NCBI RefSeq assembly: GCF_002764115.1
Contig: NZ_CP017940.1
Location: 1,214,501 to 1,278,500 of the forward strand
Direction of reading: 5' to 3'
Length of the DNA: 64,000 nt
Source: Phyllobacterium zundukense
Lineage (GTDB): Bacteria; Pseudomonadota; Alphaproteobacteria; Rhizobiales; Rhizobiaceae
Part shown: positions 52,612-62,881 of the stretch, in pieces
How positions within the stretch are numbered: the stretch's first letter is position 1
How the letters are laid out: each line of letters starts with the position of its first letter
The notes under the pieces: generated by a model
Told to the model about the DNA's origin: nothing
Database searches by the model: none
What the model saw: the letters and a program-made list of their open reading frames with translations, nothing else
Translations under genes and position numbers: made by a program

Positions 52612-53646
52612 TTATCCGCCGGTAACGCTCATGTGCCGGGATACCGCTGGGCGATTGTGGCGGCGGTCGATGATGAAATCATGACCCTTGGGCTTGCGGC
52701 CAATGGCTTCGTCGATGGCATCGTTCAAGAGCTCGTTGCCTTCGGATGCCCGCAGAGGTTCTCGCAGGTCGGCCGCATCTTCCTGGCCGAGACACATGTA
52801 AAGTGTGCCGGTGCAGGTCAGGCGTACGCGATTGCAACTTTCGCAGAAATTATGCGTCATCGGCGTGATGAAGCCGACACGTCCGCCAGTCTCCTTGACC
52901 TCGACATAGCGGGCGGGGCCGCCCGTCTTGTAGGCAATATCTTCGAGCGTGAATTCTTCGCCGAGCTTGGCCCGCAGCAATGAGAGCGGTAGATACTGGT
53001 CTGTGCGGTCGAGATCAATTTCGCCCATCGGCATGGTCTCGATCAGCGTCAGATCCATGCCGCGACCATGGGCCCAGCGGATCATTTCGGGTATCTCGTG
53101 GTCGTTGAAGCCCTTGAGCGCGACAGCATTCAGCTTGATCTTGAGACCAGCCTGCTGTGCCGCATCGATGCCTTCCATGACGCGGTTGAAATCGCCCCAG
53201 CGGGTAATTGCATGGAATTTGTCGGGGTCCAGCGTATCGAGCGACACATTGATGCGCTTGACGCCGTGGCCAGCCAGTTCGTGGGCGTAGCGTGCCAATT
53301 GGGAGCCATTGGTGGTGAGCGTCAGCTCTTCGAGGGCGCCGGATTGCAGATGGCGCGACAGTTCGCCAATCAGGTGCATGATGTTCCTGCGTACGAGCGG
53401 CTCGCCGCCGGTAAGACGCAGTTTTTTCACACCCTTCTCGATGAATGCAGTGCAGAGGCGGTCCAGCTCCTCGAGCGTCAGCAAATCCTTTTTCGGCAGG
53501 AACGTCATGTGTTCCGACATGCAATAGGTGCAGCGGAAATCGCAACGATCCGTCACGGAAACGCGCAGATAGCTGATCGTCCGCCCGAACGGATCGATCA
53601 TCGGTGTCTGGAATGCTGTTCTGTCGAGCAACGCTACGTGGTCCAA
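52612..53646 (-). CDS. moaA: GTP 3',8-cyclase MoaA
   Basis: The 344-residue radical SAM enzyme converts GTP to 3',8-cyclo-GTP, the first step of molybdenum cofactor synthesis. The N-terminal cluster ligands are Cys35, Cys39 and Cys42 ([11 protein letters not shown]), the SAM-contact GGEPL is at about 80, the C-terminal cluster region [16 protein letters not shown] is complete, and the chain ends in the essential GG. Preceded by AGGAGGA about six bases from the ATG. No Moco riboswitch is evident upstream. mobA/mobB lie 1 kb away on the same strand. Confidence 0.95.
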   Translation of the reverse strand: MDHVALLDRTAFQTPMIDPFGRTISYLRVSVTDRCDFRCTYCMSEHMTFLPKKDLLTLEELDRLCTAFIEKGVKKLRLTGGEPLVRRNIMHLIGELSRHLQSGALEELTLTTNGSQLARYAHELAGHGVKRINVSLDTLDPDKFHAITRWGDFNRVMEGIDAAQQAGLKIKLNAVALKGFNDHEIPEMIRWAHGRGMDLTLIETMPMGEIDLDRTDQYLPLSLLRAKLGEEFTLEDIAYKTGGPARYVEVKETGGRVGFITPMTHNFCESCNRVRLTCTGTLYMCLGQEDAADLREPLRASEGNELLNDAIDEAIGRKPKGHDFIIDRRHNRPAVSRHMSVTGG

Positions 53647-53824
53647 GGACTTCCTCCTCCTGAAGAGATAGGATGCTGCCAGTGACTTGTCCAGTCATCC
53701 GGGCAAGTGTGTCTGCATTGGTGCTGCGACATTTCGCTCGAATATTGAACGTTCTACGAGAGGATTCGCTTGCAGCCTTTACCCGCCGTGCCTAGAGAAG
53801 GGTCGATTGTGAGGAGTGTCCACC

Positions 53825-54205
53825 ATGACCAATGCCTGGCCGAAAGAACTGCGTGTAAGCAAGGACCGGCGGTCGTTGACGATCGCCTTCGACAATGGCG
53901 AAACCTATACTTTGACCGCGGAACTCCTGCGGGTTGCTTCACCGTCGGCGGAAGTGCAGGGCCATTCGCCCGAACAGCGCGTGACTGTCCCCGGCAAGAT
54001 CAATGTCGAGATCGCCAGGATGGAACCCGTCGGCAATTATGCGGTACGCATTATCTTCGATGACATGCATGACACCGGCCTGTTCAGCTGGGACTATCTG
54101 ATCGATCTCGGCCGCAACATGGACACACGTTGGCAGGCCTATCTCGATGAACTGGCAGATAAGGGCTTGAGCCGCGAGCCATTTGCTCCGCGGCGATCTC
54201 ACTGA
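53825..54205 (+). CDS. DUF971 family protein
   Basis: The 126-residue product has the DUF971 layout: WPKELRVSKDRRSLTIAFDNG, YTLTAELLRVASPSAEVQGH, NYAVRIIFDDMHDTGLFSWDYLIDLG. Similar domains are linked to Fe-S cluster scaffolding and Mrp-type proteins, though a specific role is not established. It has a GAGGAG site before the second ATG. It is divergent from moaA. Confidence 0.87.
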   Translation: MTNAWPKELRVSKDRRSLTIAFDNGETYTLTAELLRVASPSAEVQGHSPEQRVTVPGKINVEIARMEPVGNYAVRIIFDDMHDTGLFSWDYLIDLGRNMDTRWQAYLDELADKGLSREPFAPRRSH

Positions 54206-54449
54206 GCGTTATCCTTGTAAAAGTCTTATTAATCAAGTGGTTATGCCTTGCATCGATCCCTTCTATGGATGGATTGCGATAAATGTGTCGAAATCGGCAC
54301 ACCGCTTAAAATAGTGCCGCCGGAGAATAATCAGTGGGGCGCGGGGCATTGTTAAAAGAATCTAAATAGGATGCGATGAAACTGGCCACACACCAAATCC
54401 ATGGCCCATGTTCACCCGTGGGCAAGACAGTACCTTCCGGGCGGAAATC

Positions 54450-56375
54450 ATGAACTCCTTTTCTAAAAAACGTGCGATCTTTTTGGCGGCCATGTTGTCG
54501 GCGACAGCCGTATCCATGACGTCTGCTTCGGCTGCCAACAATTTGATGGAGCTGTTGTTCGGTAACCGCCGTGTCGACTCCAAGCCCGTCAATCAGAATG
54601 GCCAATTGCGGCCAAACGAACCGGTTGGCGGAGAGTATGCGAAACGCCCATCCGGACCGATCAAGCGCGTAACAGTAACGGCGCCAACGAATTACGACTA
54701 CAAGCCGGAAGCACTGGTTCAAGTCGATTTTGCCAAGGTTGATCCACAGCTCACCGCGTCTGCCGACCATGGCGTCGCGTCGCCTCCGCAGATGGAACAG
54801 TTCGGGCTCAAGATCGATCATCTGAAGGACGCGCATGTCCTGGCTGAGAAGGAAATCGCCGACGCCATCGTTTCCTATTACGCCACGAAGCAGCGACCGA
54901 TCTGGACGGCATCGTATGACGTAACGCCAAAGGCCAAGGCCGTTGCGGCGCTTTTCGCAAAAGCTGCCGAGGAGGGGCTCGACCCTGGAGATTATGCGGT
55001 CCCGTTGCCGAGCGATGATTACGACCGTTCCAATATTCCTGCACGGTTGAAGGAACTTTCGGAATTCGAACTGATGATGTCGGCGCGTGCGCTGCGTTAT
55101 GCAATGGATCAGGGCGAGGGCCGCATCAATCCAAACCGTCTGAGCGGATTCCACGATATTGCTGTTGGCCGCGTCAAGCCCCGCGAAGTGATCGATCAGC
55201 TCGCTTCGTCCAACGACCCAAGCGCCATGCTCCTTGCATTCGCGCCGCAAAACAAATGGTACACGGAACTCAAGCAGAACCTGCATGAGATTGGCGATAC
55301 CAATGAACCCGTCATACGCGTTGCTGTCGGTACCAAGATTCGTCCTGGTGACCAGAATCCGGAAATCCGCAACGTGGTGGCTTTGATCAAGGCAAAGGCG
55401 CCCAAGGATTATCTGGCGACGCATGAGGCTATTCTGCAAGCGCATGAAAGTTCTGATGTCTATGACGACAGCCTCGTCGAAGCCATCAAGGACTTCCAGA
55501 CGGCACAGGGGCGCAAGGCCGATGGCGTCATTGGCAGCAACACAATCAGTGCGCTGCAGGGCGAAACGACCGCGTCCAGGCGTGATCGCATTCTCTATTC
55601 CATGGAGCGCTTGCGCTGGCTGCCGCATGATTTCGGCAAGCGTTACGTTTTCATCAATCAGCCTGCCTACCGGGCGCAGTACTTCGATGATAACGCTGAA
55701 AAGCTGGCGATGAACATTGTCATCGGATCGCCGACCAACCAGACCTACTTCTTCGACGATACGATCGAAACGGTTGTCTTCAATCCATCCTGGGGTGTTC
55801 CGCGTTCGATTATCCTCAACGAGATGATGCCGAAAATCCTTGGCAACCCGTCTTATCTCGAGAACAGCGGCTACGAGGTCTATGACAAAACCGGCCGTGT
55901 GGTGCCGTCAAGCTCGGTGAACTGGTCGCAGGTGGCCGCCAATGGCGGCGGTGTCGGCATTCGTCAGAAACCAAGCCTCGACAATGCGCTGGGCGAACTG
56001 AAGATTTTGTTCCCGAACAGCCATGACATTTACATGCATGACACCCCCGCCAAATCCTACTTCAAGCGGGACATGCGTGCCTTGAGCCATGGCTGTATTC
56101 GCCTGGAGCGTCCACGCGATATGGCTGCGGCCGTGCTTGGTGTTCCTGTGGAAGATCTGAAACAGTATTTCGGCAAGAACGAGCGCAGTGTCAGGGTGAA
56201 AGAACAATTGCCCGTCTACGTGTCCTATTTCACCGCCTGGCCCGACGCAATGACGGGCGACATCCACTACTACGACGATGTCTATCAGCGTGACGCTTAT
56301 CTTGAGAAAGCAATCGTCAAGACGCGGGCGATACGGCAGGGCAATGTCCAGGCTGCACAGACGGCAAGGCTCTAG
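54450..56375 (+). CDS. L,D-transpeptidase (YcbB-like)
   Basis: The 641-residue protein starts with a signal peptide (MNSFSKKRAIFLAAML, cleavage near ASAANN), has a scaffold region, a peptidoglycan-binding repeat (LVEAIKDFQTAQGRKADGVIGSNT, about 342-365), and the catalytic YkuD domain with MHDTPAKSYF and ALSHGCIRLE (about 545-552, Cys nucleophile). It makes 3-3 crosslinks in peptidoglycan. It is longer than most because of its N-terminal module. The second ATG is preferred as it begins the signal peptide. Convergent with the Anbu gene. Confidence 0.9.
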   Translation: MNSFSKKRAIFLAAMLSATAVSMTSASAANNLMELLFGNRRVDSKPVNQNGQLRPNEPVGGEYAKRPSGPIKRVTVTAPTNYDYKPEALVQVDFAKVDPQLTASADHGVASPPQMEQFGLKIDHLKDAHVLAEKEIADAIVSYYATKQRPIWTASYDVTPKAKAVAALFAKAAEEGLDPGDYAVPLPSDDYDRSNIPARLKELSEFELMMSARALRYAMDQGEGRINPNRLSGFHDIAVGRVKPREVIDQLASSNDPSAMLLAFAPQNKWYTELKQNLHEIGDTNEPVIRVAVGTKIRPGDQNPEIRNVVALIKAKAPKDYLATHEAILQAHESSDVYDDSLVEAIKDFQTAQGRKADGVIGSNTISALQGETTASRRDRILYSMERLRWLPHDFGKRYVFINQPAYRAQYFDDNAEKLAMNIVIGSPTNQTYFFDDTIETVVFNPSWGVPRSIILNEMMPKILGNPSYLENSGYEVYDKTGRVVPSSSVNWSQVAANGGGVGIRQKPSLDNALGELKILFPNSHDIYMHDTPAKSYFKRDMRALSHGCIRLERPRDMAAAVLGVPVEDLKQYFGKNERSVRVKEQLPVYVSYFTAWPDAMTGDIHYYDDVYQRDAYLEKAIVKTRAIRQGNVQAAQTARL

Positions 56376-56377
56376 AT

Positions 56378-57118
56378 TTAGCTTCTCGGCTCTATCTCGA
56401 ATGGTGGCAGGCTTTGAAATGCCAGTTTCAAAGCCTGGGACCAGCCTTCGGAAATGATTTCGTAGTAGGGATCGTGGCGTTCGATCCGCTTCTCGAATCC
56501 GAGCTTGAGACTGTCTGATTGATAGAATTGCAGATCGAGCGGCAAACCCACTGACAGGTTGGATTTCAGAGTTGAATCGAAGGACACCAGCAAGAGCTTG
56601 GTAGCCTCTTCAAACGTCATTGCTGGATCATAGGAACGGACGATGATCGGCTTGCCGTACTTATGTTCGCCGATCTGGAAAAAGGGTGTGTCGGGCGTCG
56701 ATTCAATGAAGTTGCCCTCTGGGTAGATCAGAAAGAGACGCGGATCGCCACCTTTGATCTGACCGCCGAGGATGATCGATGCGCCAAATGAATCGGCACG
56801 TTGTCCACCCGAATCCACCTCTTCGATGACATGCCTTATGGTATCGCCGACAAGCCGAGCCGTCTGGAACATCGACGGCATGTCATAGATCGACGGCGAC
56901 CGTTCGGAGGGTGTTTTTGTCCGTTCGTTCAGGATGCTGATGACGGCTTGTGTCGTTGCAAGATTGCCGGCGGAAAGCAGCGTAATGACGCGATCGCCAG
57001 TCTTGGCCCACGTGTACATTTTCTTGAATGTCGAGATGTTGTCGACACCAGCGTTGGTTCTTGTGTCAGACATGAACACAAGGCCACGGTCCAGTTTAAG
57101 GCCTACACAGTAGGTCAT
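56378..57118 (-). CDS. Anbu, bacterial proteasome homologue (20S beta-like)
   Basis: The 246-residue protein is the Anbu type of proteasome-related hydrolase. After loss of the initiator Met the first residue is Thr1 (TYCVGLKL), and Asp17 (SDTRTNAGVD) and the Lys pair near 31-32 complete the usual N-terminal nucleophile triad. Anbu assembles as a helical stack of dimers, not as a closed ring. Its cellular substrate is not known. It is the last gene of an operon with transglutaminase-like, alpha-E and ATP-grasp proteins. The start at ATG, 4 codons inside the frame, gives the correct mature Thr. Confidence 0.88.
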   Translation of the reverse strand: MTYCVGLKLDRGLVFMSDTRTNAGVDNISTFKKMYTWAKTGDRVITLLSAGNLATTQAVISILNERTKTPSERSPSIYDMPSMFQTARLVGDTIRHVIEEVDSGGQRADSFGASIILGGQIKGGDPRLFLIYPEGNFIESTPDTPFFQIGEHKYGKPIIVRSYDPAMTFEEATKLLLVSFDSTLKSNLSVGLPLDLQFYQSDSLKLGFEKRIERHDPYYEIISEGWSQALKLAFQSLPPFEIEPRS

Positions 57119-57150
57119 AGCGAATCCCAAATCCGAATAGTCAGCCCCGA

Positions 57151-57948
57151 TTACTGCTCTACATTGACTTCCACGGCAAGTGATTCAATGCCGGGTCCAA
57201 AGCGTATTCCAGAAATCGGCGCTGCTTCGCGATAGTCGAGGCCACAAGCAACGCGCACATAGCCTTCATTCGGGCAAATATCGTTGGCCGCATCGAATCC
57301 CACCCAGCCAAGCCCATCAATATGGGCTTCCGCCCAGGCGTGGCTTGCCGTCTGTTCGATCGTATTCGTCAGCATGAGATAGCCGGACACATAGCGGGCA
57401 GGGATGTTCAGAAGACGCGCCACCGAAAGGAAGATGTGGGTGTGGTCCTGACAGACACCCTTGCCATTGACCAATGCCTCTTCGGCGGTCGTCAGGATAT
57501 TAGTAGAGCCGGGTGTGTAGACAACCTTCTGATGCAACAGGCCCATCAAATCATGCATGACCGCAAGCTTGTCGGATCTGACCTGAAGGCTTGCTGCCAA
57601 TTCGCGGATTGCATCGCCGGGTTTCGTCAGCTCGGTCTCGCGCTCATAGAGCCAGATTGGCATGAAATTATAGACTTTGCCGAGGACACCGGTCCGATCC
57701 TCGGTTTCAACCTGTCCTTCAGCACGAACGACGAGTTCCTGCACATCGCGTTCAAGGCTTATCAGCATGGTGCGATTGCCATAGCCGTCGCGGTAGCTTG
57801 CCTCCTGCTTTGCTCCTTCGACCGTTACCGCCCAATCGATGATCTTTTGGCCGGGGCTGCTCTGCGGATGCATGCGCAAGCGCAGCACCGAATAATGCAC
57901 CGGAGCGTCGTACCGATAGTGGGAATTGTGCTGGATGTTCAGGAGCAT
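57151..57948 (-). CDS. Transglutaminase-like protease (Anbu operon)
   Basis: The 265-residue protein has a beta-rich N-domain (SHYRYDAPVHYSVLRLRMHP) and a papain-like transglutaminase core with the triad Cys (NGKGVCQDHTHI), His (TASHAWAEAHID) and Asp (WVGFDAAND), all conserved. It may hydrolyse or join peptides. The ATG at 57948 begins MLLNIQHNSH as in family members; a TTG overlapping the alpha-E stop is an alternative. Third gene of the operon. Confidence 0.87.
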   Translation of the reverse strand: MLLNIQHNSHYRYDAPVHYSVLRLRMHPQSSPGQKIIDWAVTVEGAKQEASYRDGYGNRTMLISLERDVQELVVRAEGQVETEDRTGVLGKVYNFMPIWLYERETELTKPGDAIRELAASLQVRSDKLAVMHDLMGLLHQKVVYTPGSTNILTTAEEALVNGKGVCQDHTHIFLSVARLLNIPARYVSGYLMLTNTIEQTASHAWAEAHIDGLGWVGFDAANDICPNEGYVRVACGLDYREAAPISGIRFGPGIESLAVEVNVEQ

Positions 57949-57953
57949 GATCT

Positions 57954-58895
57954 TCAATCGAAATTGTAGGCTTCAGCAATCTTGCTGCTCAAGCTGTTCG
58001 TTTGATAAATGAGATCACTCAGAAACTCATGCAGACCATTGTCAAAGATGGTCCGGATCTCATTGTCTTCGAGCCGTTTCATAATGCCTTCGGACATGTC
58101 ATGGCATTCGTGCCGTTTGCCGTAATCATTGGCAAGATATTTCAGATTATCAACGATATTTGAATAGCAGAAATTAAGCGACCGCGGCATGCGGGAATTG
58201 AGGATCAGGTAATCCGCTATGTTCACGGGGTTGTATTCAACATCATAGACCCAGCGATAGGAGCGATGCGCGGAAACAGAACGCAGGATCGATTCCCATT
58301 GAAAATTGTCCAGCGTCGTGCCGACATAGGAAATCGACGGAAGCAGCACGTAATATTTTACGTCGAGAATGCGGGCTGTATTGTCCGCCCGCTCGATGAA
58401 GGTACCGATGCGCGCGAAGTTGAAAATCTCGTTGCGCAGCATCGTCCCGTGAAAGGCACCGCGAATGATCGCGGTTTCGCGCTTGATCTGGTCGAGGACG
58501 CGCGGAAGGTCGGTTTCTGGAATTTGCTGCGCCAGCGTGGATTTGAGGATCATCCACGTCTCGTTGACACTTTCCCATGCTTCGCGCGTCAGCGCCGTGC
58601 GCACCATGCGTGCATTCGAGCGGGCTGTTTCAACGCAAGACATGACACTCGACGGATTACCGAGATCGCGCAGCAGGAAATCAGACACCAGGCTGGCATT
58701 ATATTCCTTGTACTTGTTGTCGTAGCCGATCTTGACACCCGCGCTCATCAAAACGGATGACCATTCTTCCGGGGCATCGGACGTTTTTGTCAAGGCCATG
58801 CGCAAACCGGCATCAATCAGGCGCGCCATATTCTCTGCCCGCTCTATATAGCGGAACATCCAGTAGAGACCATTTGCGGTTCGGCCAAGAAGCAT
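57954..58895 (-). CDS. Alpha-E domain protein
   Basis: The 313-residue all-helical protein is of the alpha-E family (COG2307), with the opening RTANGLYWMFRYIERAENMARLIDAGLR and many Glu/Arg residues in helices. Members always accompany a circularly permuted ATP-grasp protein. Its role is unknown, perhaps a scaffold or partner for the ligase. Second gene of the operon, overlapping the transglutaminase frame. Confidence 0.87.
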   Translation of the reverse strand: MLLGRTANGLYWMFRYIERAENMARLIDAGLRMALTKTSDAPEEWSSVLMSAGVKIGYDNKYKEYNASLVSDFLLRDLGNPSSVMSCVETARSNARMVRTALTREAWESVNETWMILKSTLAQQIPETDLPRVLDQIKRETAIIRGAFHGTMLRNEIFNFARIGTFIERADNTARILDVKYYVLLPSISYVGTTLDNFQWESILRSVSAHRSYRWVYDVEYNPVNIADYLILNSRMPRSLNFCYSNIVDNLKYLANDYGKRHECHDMSEGIMKRLEDNEIRTIFDNGLHEFLSDLIYQTNSLSSKIAEAYNFD

Positions 58896-58963
58896 TTTTC
58901 GGTGTTATCCCTCTTTGTATTTCTGGAGCCGTCTTTGGCAGCCCTCATTCCCCTCAAATCGGT

Positions 58964-60376
58964 CTAGTCGTCCAGAACCCAGGTGTCCTTCGTCCCCCCT
59001 CCCTGACTGGAGTTGACGACGAGCGAGCCCTCCTTCAATGCCACGCGGGTCAATCCGCCAGGCGTGATGCGGATGCGATCCGAAACAAGAACGAACGGCC
59101 GCAGATCGACATGGCGCGGCGCCAGACCCTTTTCGGTCATGATCGGCGTTGTCGACAGGGCCAGCGTTGGTTGAGCAATGTAATTCTTCGGATTGGCCTT
59201 CAACTTGAGTGCGAAAGCCTCGCACTCCTTCTTCGAGGCAGCAGGACCCACCAGCATGCCATAACCGCCTGATCCGTGGACTTCCTTGACGACGAGATCG
59301 GCAAGGTTCTCAAGGACATACTTGAGTGTGTCGGGTTCGGAGCAGCGATGCGTCGGAACATTCTCCAAAATCGCCTTGCGCCCGGTATAGAACTCGACGA
59401 TTTCCGGCATATACGAATAAAGCGCCTTGTCGTCGGCGATACCGGTGCCGGGAGCATTGGCGATGGTGATATTGCCGGAGCGATACACATCCATGATCCC
59501 GGCGACCCCTAATGCTGAATCGCGGCGGAAGGTGAGGGGATCGAGGAAGGAATCGTCAACACGCCTGTAGAGCACGTCAATGGCACGATTTCCCTCTGTG
59601 GTTCGCATGACCACTTTGCCGTTTTCGACCTTCAGATCGCTACCTTCGACGAGCTCGACACCCATCTGATCCGCGAGAAATGCGTGCTCGAAATAGGCGG
59701 AGTTATAGATCCCCGGAGTGAGGACCGCGATTGTGGGCGTACCTTTGCACCCCGGAGGTGCAACTGCTGCAAGCGATTGACGCAGCAGCTTCGGATATGT
59801 CTCGACAGGGCGAACCTTGATCTGCTGGAAGAGTTCGGGAAACAGCTGCATCATCGTTTCGCGGTTTTCCAGCATGTAGGAAACGCCCGACGGTGTGCGC
59901 GCATTATCTTCAAGGACATAGAACTGGTTTTCTTCAGTCCTTACGATGTCCACTCCGATGATGTGGGTATAGACATTGCCTGGCGGGCGAAACCCGACCA
60001 TTTCCGGCAAATAGGCATCATTGTGGGTGAAAAGCTCGCGTGGAATGCGGCCCGCCCGAATGATCTCCTGACGATGATAAATATCATCAAGAAACGCATT
60101 GAGGGCCATCACGCGCTGCTCGATGCCCTGCGACAGGCGGCGCCACTCGTTTCCAGTAATAATGCGGGGAATTATGTCGAAGGGAATGAGGCGTTCTGCA
60201 GCTTCCTCATCACCATAGACGGCGAAGGTAATGCCGGTCTTGCGGAAGACATTTTCTGCATCGAGCGCCTTTTGCGCCAACCGCTCGGGGTTCTGGGTAT
60301 CAAGCCAGCACTTTAACTGTCCATATGGCGGGCGTACCTGACCGCCGGTTTCGATCATCTCATCAAATGGCTTCAC
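58964..60376 (-). CDS. Circularly permuted ATP-grasp protein (Anbu operon)
   Basis: The 470-residue protein (COG2308 type) has the ATP-grasp layout in permuted order: a region with GVDIVRTEENQFYVLEDNARTPSGVSYML (about 140-168) near the N-terminus and GSGGYGMLVGPAA in the later half, a nucleotide loop. It is predicted to form an amide bond to an unknown carboxylate. A GTG start follows AGGGGG; the protein begins KPFDEM. First gene of the operon, with the promoter likely between 60377 and about 60560. Confidence 0.88.
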   Translation of the reverse strand: MKPFDEMIETGGQVRPPYGQLKCWLDTQNPERLAQKALDAENVFRKTGITFAVYGDEEAAERLIPFDIIPRIITGNEWRRLSQGIEQRVMALNAFLDDIYHRQEIIRAGRIPRELFTHNDAYLPEMVGFRPPGNVYTHIIGVDIVRTEENQFYVLEDNARTPSGVSYMLENRETMMQLFPELFQQIKVRPVETYPKLLRQSLAAVAPPGCKGTPTIAVLTPGIYNSAYFEHAFLADQMGVELVEGSDLKVENGKVVMRTTEGNRAIDVLYRRVDDSFLDPLTFRRDSALGVAGIMDVYRSGNITIANAPGTGIADDKALYSYMPEIVEFYTGRKAILENVPTHRCSEPDTLKYVLENLADLVVKEVHGSGGYGMLVGPAASKKECEAFALKLKANPKNYIAQPTLALSTTPIMTEKGLAPRHVDLRPFVLVSDRIRITPGGLTRVALKEGSLVVNSSQGGGTKDTWVLDD

Positions 60377-60565
60377 TCATAACCCCCTTCACACAAGTGT
60401 CATTCAAGCGGGTTCGGAAAAAAAAGCAAGCACATTCCGCTGTTTATGGCGCAGTCGTCAGTTTCGCTCAAATTTTGTGCAACGGTAATGCGATTAAGGC
60501 AAATCCAACGGGATTTCGTCTAATGCATGGGCGCTTTTGGTGGGAAAGAGGCTTGAATACAGAGA

Positions 60566-60590
60566 AGCCCGGTATCGGATGTACCGGGCT
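60566..60590 (-). terminator. Terminator after the BA14K gene
   Basis: AGCCCGGTA - 7 bases - TACCGGGCT: a 9-bp perfect stem placed downstream of the BA14K gene on its strand, followed by TCTCTGTATT, a moderately T-rich tail. Confidence 0.65.
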
Positions 60591-60618
60591 CCTTGAAGCA
60601 AATCACGGTCGGCTTAAC

Positions 60619-61149
60619 TCACCGATAGGGTGAGTAGCACTGACGGCGCGGGCCGCCATAAGGCTGGTAGGTATTGTCATAGGCCCGGTATGACCGGTAA
60701 CGATTATAGCACCATTCTGTATGGGAACCGCTGGTGCGATAAACGGGAGCCGGCCGGCTGATCGCATTACCGATGATCAATCCACCGGCAAATGCGGCAA
60801 GCGGGAACCATGCATCGTTGTAACGCCGATATCCGGGTCGATAGTAACGGTAGCCGCGATATCCATTGTACCTGTATCCGTCACCGCGGTAATAGCCACG
60901 GTCGCCGCGCCAGCCACGATCACCACGCCAGCCATTGTCACCGCGCCAGCCACGATCACCACGCCATTCACGATTTCCGCCACGCGGAAAGCGTCTGATG
61001 ACGCGAGCGTCTTCATTGACCATTTGAATGTTGGATGGTGTTTCAACGGACAACGGCACCAGTGGCGCAGCATAACCGGGGATCGTGCCCGCAGACATCG
61101 AACCGACCGACATCGCTAGTGCTGCCAGTACTGAAGTGAGCTTTCTCAT
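60619..61149 (-). CDS. BA14K family secreted protein
   Basis: The 176-residue protein has a signal peptide ([17 protein letters not shown], cleavage near GYAA), a basic Gly/Arg/Trp repeat section (RGDRGWRGD units around residues 57-90), a Tyr-rich region ([11 protein letters not shown]), one membrane-like segment [11 protein letters not shown], and the BA14K C-terminal signature [20 protein letters not shown] with [12 protein letters not shown]14K is a Brucella immunoreactive lectin-like surface protein. RBS AGGAGGAAAT. The repeats give extra length beyond the family's 150 residues. Confidence 0.9.
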   Translation of the reverse strand: MRKLTSVLAALAMSVGSMSAGTIPGYAAPLVPLSVETPSNIQMVNEDARVIRRFPRGGNREWRGDRGWRGDNGWRGDRGWRGDRGYYRGDGYRYNGYRGYRYYRPGYRRYNDAWFPLAAFAGGLIIGNAISRPAPVYRTSGSHTEWCYNRYRSYRAYDNTYQPYGGPRRQCYSPYR

Positions 61150-61304
61150 ATTTCCTCCTGAAATCCCGAGGCTACATGCCTGGCATTCAATGTAAGAGTA
61201 AAAAGAAACATCAGATGGTAAGCCAAAATGGCGTGGCATCAGTCGAGTGAACAACGCGCAATTGTCGCTTTTGTTCCAGATCACCTTTGAGTTACTGGAT
61301 AGTG

Positions 61305-61988
61305 TCAAGCATTCACCGCACCTATCAAATGGTCGGCGAGTTCGACCTTCAACTCACGATAGTGTGAAATAACCCGGCTTGGATCGTAGCTTGCGACCGG
61401 ATGGTCCGAATAACCGAAATCGACCGCTATGACCGGAATCCCCGCGGCTTTTGCCGTGTCGATATCCGTGCGGCTGTCGCCAATCATGACGGCACGTTCC
61501 GGGTCGCCGCCAGCCTTCTTGATCGTTTCAATCAAATGGCGCGGGTCGGGTTTGCGAAAAGAGAATGTGTCTGAGCCGCAAATCGCGCTGAAACGAGACG
61601 ACTGGCCGAGACCAGTCAACAGATTGATGGAAAGACCTTCGAATTTGTTCGTGCACACTGCAAGAAGATAACCGGCGTTTGAGAGGTCATCCATAGCCTT
61701 TTCAGCGCCCTCGTAGAGCGCTGAATGGCCGGGCATATGTGCGCTGTAATGTTCGATGAAGACATCGACAAGCCAATTGAGCTGTTCCGGTCCAAGGAGC
61801 TTTTGCTGTGCCTCGAAGGCACGTTCAATCATCACACGGCCGCCTTGCCCTACATAGCGGCGCAGCGCGACGGGGTCGACCTTTTGCATTCCTGCCGCAT
61901 CGAGACAATGATTAAGGCTATCAAGAAGATCAGGCGCGGTATCCACCAGAGTTCCATCAAGATCAAAAACGACGATTGGTTTGGACAT
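61305..61988 (-). CDS. gph: Phosphoglycolate phosphatase (HAD family)
   Basis: The 227-residue HAD hydrolase has motif [12 protein letters not shown] (about 7-17), motif II around CTNKFEG and motif [15 protein letters not shown]. It removes phosphate from 2-phosphoglycolate formed in DNA repair. The second of two tandem ATGs is chosen by spacing to AGGAAT. It is divergent from rpiA. The 3' end overlaps no gene. Confidence 0.88.
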   Translation of the reverse strand: MSKPIVVFDLDGTLVDTAPDLLDSLNHCLDAAGMQKVDPVALRRYVGQGGRVMIERAFEAQQKLLGPEQLNWLVDVFIEHYSAHMPGHSALYEGAEKAMDDLSNAGYLLAVCTNKFEGLSINLLTGLGQSSRFSAICGSDTFSFRKPDPRHLIETIKKAGGDPERAVMIGDSRTDIDTAKAAGIPVIAVDFGYSDHPVASYDPSRVISHYRELKVELADHLIGAVNA

Positions 61989-62169
61989 CATTATTCCTGT
62001 GGAGTCGGGGCGGAATTTCGCCGGTTGCATATGCGGTCTATCGATACTCAAGTATAAGGTCGGCGTTAAATCAAGCAACGAGCCTTGACCCGAGTGCCTG
62101 ACGTGTTAGGGAGCCCAGTGTCAAGTCAAAGTGATGTTGAGTCAAAGCTACAAGAGGGCGCACCCACCC

Positions 62170-62877
62170 ATGGATGCCAGAACGTTGAAAATCAAAGCTG
62201 CTGCCGAAGCACTGACCTATGTCAGGGACGGCATGCGCCTCGGTATCGGAACGGGATCGACCGCGGAAGAGTTTGTGCGGCTGCTTGCGGTCAGGGTCGC
62301 ATCCGGATTGAATGTTATCGGCGTGCCAACTTCCGAGCGTACGGCAGCGCTTTGCCTGGAATTGGGGGTCAAGCTCACGACACTTGAGGAAACACCCGCA
62401 CTTGATCTGACGATCGATGGAGCCGATGAGGTTGATCCGCAGCTTGCGCTGATCAAGGGCGGTGGCGGCGCCTTGCTGCGCGAAAAGATCGTCGCGGCGG
62501 CTTCAACTGAAATGATCGTGATTGCAGACGAGTCAAAGCTCGTGGAAACACTCGGCGCATTTCCACTGCCGATCGAAGTCAACCGGTTTGGCCTTGCGGC
62601 CACGAAGTTGGCCATTGAACAAGCAGCAATCAGACTTGGACTTGCAGGCCCCATCACAATGAGGATGACGGGCACCGAAGCATTTGTTACAGACGGCGGG
62701 CATTTGATCCTGGATGCATCTTTTGGCCGCATTCCGGATACAAGAGCTTTATCGGACGCTTTGCACGCCATTCCCGGCGTTGTGGAGCATGGACTTTTTC
62801 TGGGACTGGCGCGCGTGGCCATTTTGGCTGGTGCTGACGGTATCCGAACACTAACAACGTCGAAAACGGAGCGATAA
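62170..62877 (+). CDS. rpiA: Ribose-5-phosphate isomerase A
   Basis: The 235-residue enzyme interconverts ribose-5-phosphate and ribulose-5-phosphate. Motifs: [12 protein letters not shown] (about 26-37), [11 protein letters not shown] (about 79-89, catalytic Asp), and [13 protein letters not shown] (about 92-104). The ATG before [10 protein letters not shown] is chosen; upstream ATGs give an unlikely leader. It precedes the DUF2059 gene by four bases. Confidence 0.93.
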   Translation: MDARTLKIKAAAEALTYVRDGMRLGIGTGSTAEEFVRLLAVRVASGLNVIGVPTSERTAALCLELGVKLTTLEETPALDLTIDGADEVDPQLALIKGGGGALLREKIVAAASTEMIVIADESKLVETLGAFPLPIEVNRFGLAATKLAIEQAAIRLGLAGPITMRMTGTEAFVTDGGHLILDASFGRIPDTRALSDALHAIPGVVEHGLFLGLARVAILAGADGIRTLTTSKTER

Positions 62878-62881
62878 ATCC

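Noticed and set aside
53647..53824. Moco riboswitch upstream of moaA
   Set aside because: No arrangement of the expected conserved stems could be recognised; the region is best taken as a plain divergent promoter.
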